From: Clostridia bacterium
GTDB taxonomy: Bacteria; Bacillota; Clostridia; DSM-8532
Reading direction: 5' to 3'
Assembly (NCBI GenBank): GCA_026418215.1
Contig: JAOABT010000356.1
Coordinates: 1 to 5,080 of the forward strand
Length of the DNA: 5,080 bases
The position numbers and the translations under genes are program-made. Below, piece after piece: positions 1 to 5,080 of the stretch (positions within the stretch are counted from its first letter, which is position 1; each line of letters opens with the position of its first letter). A model generated the notes under the pieces. It ran no database searches. It was not told the origin of the DNA and saw nothing but the letters and a program-made list of their open reading frames with translations.

Positions 1-453
1 TTTCACAGTTCCCCCGGGAATCTTCAGTATGGTTGCCATATCCTGAACATCAAGCTCTTGATAATAATAAAGCAGTATGATTTCCCGGTATTTGTCCGGA
101 AGCTTCATAATGGATTCAATCAATTCCTTCTTCTCGCTGCGCTTCTCGATGATTTCCTCTGTATCACTATCGGAAGCATAGGAAAAGAATTCTTCTGTAA
201 CCACGACCTTCTTTTTCCAGGAGCTTCTCATATAGTCCCGGCAAATATTAACGGCAATACCCGTCAGCCAGGTTTTCTCGCTGCATTCTTTACGGTAGCT
301 CGAAAAAGAGCGGCAAACCCTAAGGAAAGTCTCCTGATAAACATCCTCTGCCAATTCCTTTGATTTTAGGATGACAAAGGCTGTCCTCAATATATCATTG
401 CCATATTTCTCAATAAGTCGCGTTACTTCCTGTGTCATCTCCGAAGGAGCCAA
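1..453 (-). CDS. ECF-family RNA polymerase sigma factor (partial, C-terminus beyond left edge)
   Basis: This is the first 151 codons of an extracytoplasmic-function (sigma-70 group 4) sigma factor, which directs core RNA polymerase to a small regulon, usually in response to envelope or environmental stress. The sigma-2 domain spans about residues 13-82. It includes the region 2.2 core-binding motif AEDVYQETFLRV (35-46) and the region 2.4-like stretch KTWLTGIAVNICRDYMRSS (60-78). A charged linker (83-107) leads into sigma-4, which starts near residue 108 with LPDKYREIILLYYYQEL (118-134). The helix-turn-helix segment is cut at IPGGTVK (145-151), and many relatives have PEGTVK there. The chosen start is TTG at 453-451, because GGGAGG lies 7 bases upstream within an AAGGAGGGAGG stretch. 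The in-frame ATG at 438-436 has a G/A-rich site directly against it and is a weaker choice. An anti-sigma gene often follows such genes, but it would lie outside the window. The family call is secure; the subgroup and regulon are not determinable. Confidence 0.93.
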   Translation of the reverse strand, partial: MAPSEMTQEVTRLIEKYGNDILRTAFVILKSKELAEDVYQETFLRVCRSFSSYRKECSEKTWLTGIAVNICRDYMRSSWKKKVVVTEEFFSYASDSDTEEIIEKRSEKKELIESIMKLPDKYREIILLYYYQELDVQDMATILKIPGGTVK

Positions 454-457
454 TGAT

Positions 458-475
458 ATGCCTCCCTCCTTCACT
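458..475 (-). promoter_or_regulatory. Shine-Dalgarno site deciding the TTG start of the sigma factor
   Basis: Read on the minus strand this is a double site, AAGGAGG followed by GGAGG. The second GGAGG ends 7 bases before the TTG at 453, which is ideal spacing. The first ATG in the frame is five codons further in and lacks a well-spaced site. Confidence 0.75.
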
Positions 476-539
476 AAATTTGACGTAGGTCCAGCGGAAA
501 GGTTCAATTCTTATACTATAAAATTATATCTGATTCTCC

Positions 540-572
540 TATAGGACGCTACAGATAAAAAACATCTGTCAA
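540..572 (-). promoter_or_regulatory. Candidate ECF-type promoter of the sigma gene (autoregulation)
   Basis: On the minus strand there is a TTGACA (572-567), a spacer containing a run of six T, and then GCGTCCTATAGG, with its CGTC core at 548-545. A CGTC-type -10 element and a T-rich spacer are known traits of Firmicutes ECF promoters. The -35 is TTGACA rather than the usual GAAC-like element, and lies 18 bases from CGTC, so the fit is approximate. No sigma-A -10 on this strand has a matching -35, although a TATAAT exists at 528-523. The likely leader is about 80-85 bases. Self-activation is inferred. Confidence 0.45.
551..569. repeat. Short inverted repeat inside the divergent promoter region
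   Basis: ACAGAT (551-556) and ATCTGT (564-569) are perfect 6-bp arms around a 7-base A-rich centre. The repeat lies in the spacer of the leftward promoter and touches the -35 region of the rightward one. It could be a regulator site, or it could be chance. Confidence 0.35.
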
Positions 573-595
573 GGCATGGAAGTTTCATGTATAAT
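566..595 (+). promoter_or_regulatory. Sigma-A-type promoter for the DUF4003 gene
   Basis: A perfect TATAAT (590-595) is preceded 18 bases upstream by CTGTCA (566-571), which matches four of six bases of TTGACA. The ribosome binding site GAGGTG (615-620) and the ATG at 626 follow at normal distances. The -35 sits on the same bases as the -35 of the leftward sigma-gene promoter. Confidence 0.55.
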
Positions 596-625
596 ATCAA
601 TAATCCATGAGGTTGAGGTGGGCAT

Positions 626-1615
626 ATGAATTCTGATGTTCAAAAGGCTGCAGCACTCTATTGTGAAAATTATCTCCGCTTGAAGAAACCATTATATTGG
701 AAGACTTCGACGCTATACGTCAAGCTCTGCGCTTTGGCCTACGCCTTTGAAGGTAGCCACGCAGACCCTGATGCACTGCTGCAGGCTATTTCGTACATTA
801 AGGAAAATACAGGAGCTTTTTCTTATCTGCGTTCCTCAAGAGTCTATTCAGCCGCGTACCTGACGGCAACAAGAAAGAGCATTGACACTGAGTTTTCTCG
901 GTTGAGCCATTGCTATGACGTCATGAAAAGAGCCGGCTTCGGCTCCTCAAACTATCTGCCTATAGCTGCCTATGCGCTTTATTCTACAACGTCAGTCGGA
1001 TTAGAGCTTAGTAAGGCTGAAACCGCCAAGCTCGTCTATGAAGCGATGAAAAAGCAGCATCCTTTCCTGACGACCTCTGACGATTATGCCTCAGCCGTTA
1101 TTTTAGCGTCATCGGACAGAGCTATCGCAGAGCTTTTGACAGACGCCGAAAGTACCTATCAGCTCTTGAAATCAGGCGGATTCTACACAAGCAACGGCCT
1201 ACAGTTTCTGTCCCAGATTCTTGTGTTCGATACCTCCTCGCCTGAAGAAAAGGCTCAACGCTGTCTGGACATTGCACAGCGGCTCAAAGAATATAAAAAC
1301 AAAATTTCCTCCATGTATTATGGCACTATCGGGTTTCTGGCTCTTTGCGGAAATGGCTGGGAAGAAGCCATAGAAGAGGTTTTGGATGTCATTGAATATT
1401 TAAAGGAACAAAAGTGCCACGGCCTCGGTGAACGTGAATTCAATCTGATGATTGCCTCTGCCTTCGTATGCAAATGCCGCCTGACTCAGAGTGGAAGCCC
1501 GTCAGCATTCTTGCGGGTGGGCATCGGGACTACAGTTGAGGCCATCCTTGCGGCACAAGCGGCAGCCTGCGCAGCGGCGGCCGGTGCAGCCGCCGCTGCC
1601 AGCGCCTCGACTTGA
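626..1615 (+). CDS. DUF4003-family protein, helical repeats with alanine-rich tail
   Basis: This 329-residue protein resembles the DUF4003 family of Firmicutes, whose function is unknown to me. Recognisable landmarks are GFGSSNYLPIAAY (104-116), HPFLTTSDDY (145-154) and GFYTSNGLQFLSQIL (185-199). Read by eye it consists of about six units of 39-42 residues, anchored by a lysine at the end of a Yxx(M/L)K-like helix at K59, K101, K142, K182, K221 and K260. This suggests an all-helical solenoid or toroid. There is no signal peptide or clear membrane span, so a cytoplasmic location is likely. The last 25 residues (305-329) are almost only Ala, with Gly, Ser, Cys and Gln. The ATG at 626 has GAGGTG 5 bases upstream. 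The gene is divergent from the ECF sigma gene and 122 bases ahead of gltX, which has its own promoter. Co-regulation with the sigma factor is possible but unproven. Confidence 0.82.
   Translation: MNSDVQKAAALYCENYLRLKKPLYWKTSTLYVKLCALAYAFEGSHADPDALLQAISYIKENTGAFSYLRSSRVYSAAYLTATRKSIDTEFSRLSHCYDVMKRAGFGSSNYLPIAAYALYSTTSVGLELSKAETAKLVYEAMKKQHPFLTTSDDYASAVILASSDRAIAELLTDAESTYQLLKSGGFYTSNGLQFLSQILVFDTSSPEEKAQRCLDIAQRLKEYKNKISSMYYGTIGFLALCGNGWEEAIEEVLDVIEYLKEQKCHGLGEREFNLMIASAFVCKCRLTQSGSPSAFLRVGIGTTVEAILAAQAAACAAAAGAAAAASAST
1571..1599 (+). repeat. GC-rich hairpin at the 3' end of the DUF4003 gene
   Basis: GCAGCGGCGGC (1571-1581) and GCCGCCGCTGC (1589-1599) form a perfect 11-bp stem with a 7-base loop, ending 13 bases before the stop codon. 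No T-run follows, so it is not a classical rho-independent terminator. It could stabilise the mRNA 3' end, pause polymerase or ribosomes, or simply follow from the GCN alanine codons. Confidence 0.6.
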
Positions 1616-1640
1616 TTACGGGATAGCAAGGATAAATGAA

Positions 1641-1677
1641 GGTCAGTTTTGACCATAATGTAAGGAAAGACTATAAA
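1641..1677 (+). promoter_or_regulatory. gltX promoter with overlapping 5-bp palindrome
   Basis: TTGACC (1649-1654), a 17-base spacer and TATAAA (1672-1677) make a good sigma-A promoter with a leader of roughly 50-55 bases to the gltX start. The -35 forms the right half of an inverted repeat, GGTCA (1641-1645) and TGACC (1650-1654). That repeat is too small and lacks the T-run needed for a terminator. A second TATAAA at 1705-1710 has no good -35. The leader is too short for a T-box. Confidence 0.6.
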
Positions 1678-1723
1678 AAACGTTAGCTTACTTATAAGAT
1701 TAACTATAAAGAATAAAAGAATG

Positions 1724-1731
1724 AAAGGTGG
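1724..1731 (+). promoter_or_regulatory. Shine-Dalgarno site deciding the gltX start
   Basis: AAAGGTGG ends at 1731, directly against the ATG at 1732 but 6 bases before the in-frame ATG at 1738. Normal spacing favours 1738, giving a 489-residue product starting [15 protein letters not shown]. Confidence 0.75.
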
Positions 1732-1737
1732 ATGACC

Positions 1738-3207
1738 ATGCAGCGCCAGGTCAGAACCCGGTATGCGCCCAGCCCCACAGGCTACGTTCATATCGGAAAC
1801 TTAAGAACAGCACTCTATGAATACCTCATTGCCAGATCCCACGGGGGAAAATTCATTCTCCGAATCGAAGACACCGATCAGGAACGATTGGTGGAAGGTG
1901 CGGTTGAAGCTATTTATAGAACCTTGAAGCTCTGCGGCATGCAGCATGACGAAGGACCGGACATCGGCGGCCCCTATGCCCCCTATGTCCAGAGTGAAAG
2001 AAAAGGTACCTACAAGCCTTTTGCTGAAGAGCTTGTTCAAAAGGGTCATGCCTACTATTGCTTCTGCTCCAAGGAAAGACTGGATCAATTAAGGGCGGAT
2101 GCCGACGCCAAGGGCGAAACCTTTATGTACGACCGCCATTGTCTGGGGCTTTCTAAAGAAGAAATTCAGAAAAAGCTCGATGCCGGCGAGCCCTACGTCA
2201 TTCGCCAAAAGATGCCGCGCGAAGGCACTACAACCTTTGACGATACGGTTTATGGCTCCATAACAGTTGAAAACGCCATGCTGGAGGACCAGATACTGTT
2301 AAAGAGCGATGGCCTCCCGACCTATAACTTCGCTAATGTTATTGACGACCATCTCATGGGCATTACCCATGTTGTACGCGGAAGCGAGTATTTGTCCTCA
2401 ACCCCGAAATACAACCTGCTGTATCAGGCCTTCGGTTGGGAAATTCCTACCTATATTCACCTGCCTTTGATCGTTAAGCCCGACGGCTCGAAAATTTCAA
2501 AGCGCAAAGGTGATGCAGGTTTTGCAGATCTCATCCAAATGGGTTACTTGGTTGAGGCCTTGCTGAACTATATTGCGCTTTTGGGCTGGTCACCGGACTC
2601 CAATCAGGAAATATTCTCTCTTACTGAGCTTGAGAAGGCCTTTGACATCAAGCGCATCAGTAAATCCCCCTCGGCCTTTGACATGGAAAAGCTTAAATGG
2701 TTCAATGCCGAATACATTCGCGCTAAAACTCCGGAGCAGTTCTACGAGCTCGCTCTTCCCTACCTTAAGGAGGCTGTGACCGCGCAGGGAATTGATCTTT
2801 TCAAGGTCAGCCGTCTGCTGCAGGACAGAACCGAGGTATTAACCGACATTCCATCCAAGGTTGGTTTTCTCAACGAGCTTTGTGACTATGATCTCAATAT
2901 CTATGTTCACAAGAAGATGAAAACGACCTTTGAGAATTCACTGGATAGCCTAAAAGCAGCCGTTCCCGTCTTGGAGGCCCTTGAGAACTGGAATGAGCAG
3001 GAGCTCCACGAAAAGCTTCTGGCCTTGGTAGAAACCCTGGGCATCAAAAACGGCCAAATGCTCTGGCCTATTCGTACGGCCATCAGCGGCTGGGAGGTTA
3101 CCCCCGGAGGAGCCATTGAGATTGCAGATATTCTGGGTAAGGCTGAGACCTTGAGACGAATCGGCGTCGGTATTGAAAGGCTTGAAAAGGTCGTTCAATC
3201 CGCATAA
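1738..3207 (+). CDS. gltX: Glutamyl-tRNA synthetase
   Basis: This cytoplasmic class I aminoacyl-tRNA synthetase joins glutamate to tRNA(Glu) using ATP. The product is 489 residues, the normal length for bacterial GluRS. The Rossmann-fold catalytic domain carries the HIGH-class motif in [17 protein letters not shown] (10-26), the active-site region [12 protein letters not shown] (40-51), and the KMSKS-class loop SKISKRKG (251-258). A zinc-site pattern is visible as C108-x-C110 and Y131-x3-C135, equivalent to the CxC...YxxxC site of E. coli GluRS. The C-terminal half (about 300-489) is the helical anticodon-binding region and ends with [21 protein letters not shown] (455-475), typical of GluRS. 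Many Clostridia charge tRNA(Gln) through a non-discriminating GluRS plus GatCAB. Whether this enzyme does so cannot be read from sequence by eye. The ATG at 1732 would add only two residues and sits too close to the ribosome binding site. The gene appears monocistronic, with a promoter at 1649-1677 and a terminator at 3323-3369. Confidence 0.98.
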   Translation: MQRQVRTRYAPSPTGYVHIGNLRTALYEYLIARSHGGKFILRIEDTDQERLVEGAVEAIYRTLKLCGMQHDEGPDIGGPYAPYVQSERKGTYKPFAEELVQKGHAYYCFCSKERLDQLRADADAKGETFMYDRHCLGLSKEEIQKKLDAGEPYVIRQKMPREGTTTFDDTVYGSITVENAMLEDQILLKSDGLPTYNFANVIDDHLMGITHVVRGSEYLSSTPKYNLLYQAFGWEIPTYIHLPLIVKPDGSKISKRKGDAGFADLIQMGYLVEALLNYIALLGWSPDSNQEIFSLTELEKAFDIKRISKSPSAFDMEKLKWFNAEYIRAKTPEQFYELALPYLKEAVTAQGIDLFKVSRLLQDRTEVLTDIPSKVGFLNELCDYDLNIYVHKKMKTTFENSLDSLKAAVPVLEALENWNEQELHEKLLALVETLGIKNGQMLWPIRTAISGWEVTPGGAIEIADILGKAETLRRIGVGIERLEKVVQSA

Positions 3208-3218
3208 TCAGCTTCTAA

Positions 3219-3286
3219 AAGGATAGCGGGTTTCTTTAGGCATCGACTTCCTATCCTTATTGAGCAAATACTTCGTATCCTATTTA
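3219..3286 (+). repeat. Small repeats downstream of gltX
   Basis: AAGGATAG (3219-3226) is the reverse complement of CTATCCTT (3251-3258), and TATCCT recurs at 3276-3281. The blocks beginning ACTTC at 3246 and 3270 are imperfect direct repeats 24 bases apart. No T-run follows, so a terminator is unlikely here. The structures may be alternative folds of the gltX 3' untranslated RNA or chance. Confidence 0.35.
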
Positions 3287-3322
3287 CAAGTCTATGAATG
3301 GTTAAAAAACGTCACGAGAAGC

Positions 3323-3369
3323 TATGCCACTCCATGGGTTAAACCCCTGTGGAGTGGCATATTTTGTTT
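3323..3369 (+). terminator. Rho-independent terminator of gltX
   Basis: TATGCCACTCCA (3323-3334) pairs perfectly with TGGAGTGGCATA (3350-3361), a 12-bp stem. The 15-base apical region contains a further GGGT/ACCC helix. TTTTGTTT follows at 3362-3369. The signal lies about 115 bases after the gltX stop and insulates the pullulanase gene. Confidence 0.9.
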
Positions 3370-3375
3370 CGAAAC
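3366..3375. promoter_or_regulatory. Perfect 10-bp palindrome upstream of the pullulanase promoter
   Basis: GTTTCGAAAC is a perfect palindrome with a central CG, lying just upstream of the -35 and overlapping the T-tract of the gltX terminator. It could be one half of a two-site operator. Its centre is 19 bp from that of the palindrome at 3385-3394. The binding protein is unknown. Confidence 0.35.
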
Positions 3376-3381
3376 TTTTCC

Positions 3382-3410
3382 TTGTTTGCGCAAATTTTGC
3401 ACATTATAAT
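3382..3410 (+). promoter_or_regulatory. Pullulanase gene promoter
   Basis: A perfect TATAAT (3405-3410) is preceded by TTGTTT (3382-3387) at a 17-base spacing. The -35 keeps only TTG, which suits a gene that needs activation or is repressed. The predicted leader to the TTG start is about 30 bases. Confidence 0.65.
3385..3403. promoter_or_regulatory. Candidate operator inside the pullulanase promoter
   Basis: TTTGCGCAAA (3385-3394) is a perfect palindrome with a central CG that overlaps the -35 and spacer. TTTGCGCA (3385) and TTTGCACA (3396) are direct repeats 11 bp apart, about one helical turn. LacI-family regulators such as CcpA and MalR bind CG-centred palindromes at sugar genes. By eye the site matches 9 of 14 positions of the cre consensus, so CcpA binding is only a guess. 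Confidence 0.4.
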
Positions 3411-3429
3411 AAAATTACAGGTCAAAATT

Positions 3430-3437
3430 AAAGGGGG
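3430..3437 (+). promoter_or_regulatory. Shine-Dalgarno site deciding the TTG start of the pullulanase
   Basis: AAAGGGGG ends 9 bases before TTG at 3447, which is followed by Lys-Lys and a hydrophobic stretch as expected for a signal peptide. No ATG in this frame lies near this position. Confidence 0.8.
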
Positions 3438-3446
3438 AATACGAAA

Positions 3447-5080
3447 TTGAAAAAGGCTTTAAGTATTTTACTGGCCCTATTTCTGGTTATTCAATCGTTT
3501 GCATTCGTATCGGACACAAACATTGCTACAGCTGAAACAAATGCTCTCACCGACGGTACACCCAAAACCGTTAGAATTGTCTATTACCGCTTTGACCAGA
3601 ATTACGAAGGATGGAACCTTTGGGTATGGCCAAGAGATGGTGAAGGCGCTGTCTACAATTTCACCAAGGATGTTACTCTTCAATCAAATGGTAAAACTGC
3701 CAAGGTCGCTGAAATCGATGTTTCAAAGTTCGGCACCCAGGAAGCCGGCGTCATTGTACGGTTGAATGATTGGGAAGCCAAGGATGTCGATTCAGACCGC
3801 TTTTTCCCTCTCAATAAGACAGATAAAGACGGTGTTTTGACGCTTTATCTTGTTCAGGGCATTGAACAGATTTCTTACTCCGAGGCTGAGGCTCCTCTTT
3901 CCCCAAAGATCGATAGAGCCGAATTCAGAGATTTATCCAACATTCAGATTGATCTGCAAGCTTCAGCACCTTCCGTTGGCGGTTTAGAAGGTATTAAGGT
4001 TATCGAAAATGGTGCAGACATGCCTGTCGATAAGGTGACAAGAAGTACTGATGGTGTTACCTATATCATCAAGCTTTCAAAGGATGCCAGCCCCGTAAAT
4101 ACCTACAAGGTAATGAAGGAAGGCTATGGCGAGGCTTCCGTGTCCTCAGCCAAGCTCTACGATGCAGCTTTCTTTAAACAGCAATTCGACTATACAGGAA
4201 CCGATCTTGGTGCAACATACACCAAGGACGCCACGTCCTTCCGTTTATGGGCTCCTACTGCCGAAAAGGTCACCTTAAACCTTTATGCCAAGGGTGATGG
4301 CGGCACGGCAGAGAAGACCATCGACATGGCCAAGGACCAGAAGGGTACCTGGCTTACAAAGGTTGACGGAGACCTGAACGGGAAATATTATACCTACTCC
4401 GTAACTGTAAGCGGCAAAACCCAAGAAGCCTACGACCCCTACGCCAAGGCGGCTGGTGTTAATGGTGACCGTTCCATGGTCATAGATCTTTCCAAAACAA
4501 ACCCGGACGGCTGGGACAAGGTAGGCTACAAGCAGCTTGAAAGTCCTGCCGATGCAGTCATCTATGAAATGCATATTCGTGATACAACCATTGACCCTTC
4601 TTCAGGTGTTAAGAACACCGGAAAGTATATTGGTTTTGCCGAGAAGGACACTAAAACTAAGGATGGAATCCTGACTGGTATCAACCACGCCAAGGAACTG
4701 GGGATTACCCATATCCACCTCCTTCCTGTGTATGATTTCAGCTCTGTGGACGAGTCCAAGCTTGATCAGCCTCAATTTAACTGGGGTTACGATCCTAAGA
4801 ACTATAACGTTCCGGATGGTTCCTACTCGACCGATCCATATAACGGTGAGGTTCGCGTGAAGGAATTCAAGCAAATGGTCAAGGCCATCAAGGACGAAGG
4901 CATGGGCGTCATTATGGACGTGGTTTACAACCACACTGCCCAATCCTACGATTCCAACTTCAACAAGGTTGTACCCAATTACTTCTACCGCATTCTTCCT
5001 AATGGAAAGTACGCCAATGGTTCAGGCTGTCAGAATGATATTGCCTCCGAAAGAGACATGGTCAGAAAGTACATTGTTGA
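3447..5080 (+). CDS. pulA: Secreted type I pullulanase, GH13 (partial, C-terminus beyond right edge)
   Basis: This is the first 544 codons of an extracellular debranching enzyme that hydrolyses alpha-1,6 links in pullulan, starch or glycogen. Residues 1-29 are a signal peptide: KK, a hydrophobic core from about 5 to 21, and a likely cut after ATA at 29. Residues 41-144 resemble a CBM41 starch-binding module, with the aromatic patch EGWNLWVWPRDG and the later NDWEAKD. Residues 145-246 are a beta-rich domain I cannot name, seen in the same place in other Firmicutes pullulanases. Residues 247-348 are CBM48 (SFRLWAPTAEKVTLNLY). The GH13 barrel begins at 369 (DAVIYEMHIRD). FNWGYDP (444-450) is the type I pullulanase signature, usually YNWGYDP. 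DVVYNHT (491-497) is GH13 conserved region I. The catalytic Asp and Glu lie past the edge, so activity cannot be judged. A typical enzyme has several hundred more residues, and whether it is wall-anchored is unknown. The gene has its own promoter and starts with TTG. Confidence 0.95.
   Translation, partial: MKKALSILLALFLVIQSFAFVSDTNIATAETNALTDGTPKTVRIVYYRFDQNYEGWNLWVWPRDGEGAVYNFTKDVTLQSNGKTAKVAEIDVSKFGTQEAGVIVRLNDWEAKDVDSDRFFPLNKTDKDGVLTLYLVQGIEQISYSEAEAPLSPKIDRAEFRDLSNIQIDLQASAPSVGGLEGIKVIENGADMPVDKVTRSTDGVTYIIKLSKDASPVNTYKVMKEGYGEASVSSAKLYDAAFFKQQFDYTGTDLGATYTKDATSFRLWAPTAEKVTLNLYAKGDGGTAEKTIDMAKDQKGTWLTKVDGDLNGKYYTYSVTVSGKTQEAYDPYAKAAGVNGDRSMVIDLSKTNPDGWDKVGYKQLESPADAVIYEMHIRDTTIDPSSGVKNTGKYIGFAEKDTKTKDGILTGINHAKELGITHIHLLPVYDFSSVDESKLDQPQFNWGYDPKNYNVPDGSYSTDPYNGEVRVKEFKQMVKAIKDEGMGVIMDVVYNHTAQSYDSNFNKVVPNYFYRILPNGKYANGSGCQNDIASERDMVRKYIV

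Noticed and set aside
1..480. Plus-strand open frame at 58-363 opposite the sigma gene
   Set aside because: It has no recognisable protein features and lies antisense to a clear ECF sigma factor coding frame that is open from 453 to the window edge.
1616..1737. Possible T-box riboswitch or terminator ahead of gltX
   Set aside because: The gap is only 122 bases, shows no T-box sequence, and its one hairpin (1641-1654) has a 5-bp stem with no T-run.
1486..1791. Minus-strand 101-codon open frame across the end of the DUF4003 gene and the gltX promoter
   Set aside because: Its alanine run is the complement of the GC-rich tail, and it would cross the gltX promoter and start. No supporting start signal was seen.
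3499..3765. Alternative plus-strand frame inside the start of the pullulanase gene
   Set aside because: It is out of frame with the signal peptide and CBM41 coding sequence and has no protein motif of its own.
4275..4943. Minus-strand open frames within the pullulanase region
   Set aside because: The plus frame from 3447 to the edge is uninterrupted and encodes CBM41, CBM48 and GH13 motifs; the opposite frames are shadows with no ribosome binding site or known motif.
1..5080. Mobile element, phage, CRISPR, toxin-antitoxin or defence system
   Set aside because: No transposase, integrase, terminal repeats, spaced direct repeats or nuclease-like frames were seen; the genes are a regulator, an uncharacterised protein, a housekeeping synthetase and a glycan hydrolase.

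Overview
The window looks like ordinary chromosome of a low-to-mid GC, Gram-positive anaerobe of the Clostridia or a related Firmicutes lineage. This rests on purine-rich Shine-Dalgarno sites, use of TTG starts, a clostridial-type GltX, a DUF4003 protein and a secreted type I pullulanase. I cannot name a genus.

Layout from left to right. Positions 1-453 (minus strand) hold the N-terminal 151 codons of an ECF-type RNA polymerase sigma factor that runs off the left edge. Positions 454-625 are a divergent control region, with a candidate ECF-type promoter reading left into the sigma gene and a sigma-A-type promoter reading right. Positions 626-1615 (plus) encode a DUF4003-family protein of unknown function. 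It is built from about six helical repeats of roughly 40 residues and ends in an alanine-rich tail that also forms a strong GC hairpin in the DNA. Positions 1616-1737 carry the glutamyl-tRNA synthetase promoter, and 1738-3207 are gltX, complete. Positions 3208-3446 contain a strong rho-independent terminator followed by a pullulanase promoter decorated with two perfect 10-bp palindromes. From 3447 to the right edge runs the first 544 codons of a secreted type I pullulanase (signal peptide, CBM41, beta-rich linker domain, CBM48, start of the GH13 barrel).

The four genes do not form one operon. The sigma gene is divergent from the rest, gltX has its own promoter, and a terminator separates gltX from the pullulanase. 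The pullulanase debranches external alpha-glucans, while gltX is housekeeping translation. The DUF4003 gene has no evident link to either. Its only suggestive connection is the shared promoter region with the sigma factor.

I found no mobile element, CRISPR array, RNA gene or defence system, and no convincing new multi-gene system. The points most worth a second look are the overlapping divergent promoters at 540-595, the repeat architecture and GC-rich tail of the DUF4003 protein, and the putative operators in the pullulanase promoter.
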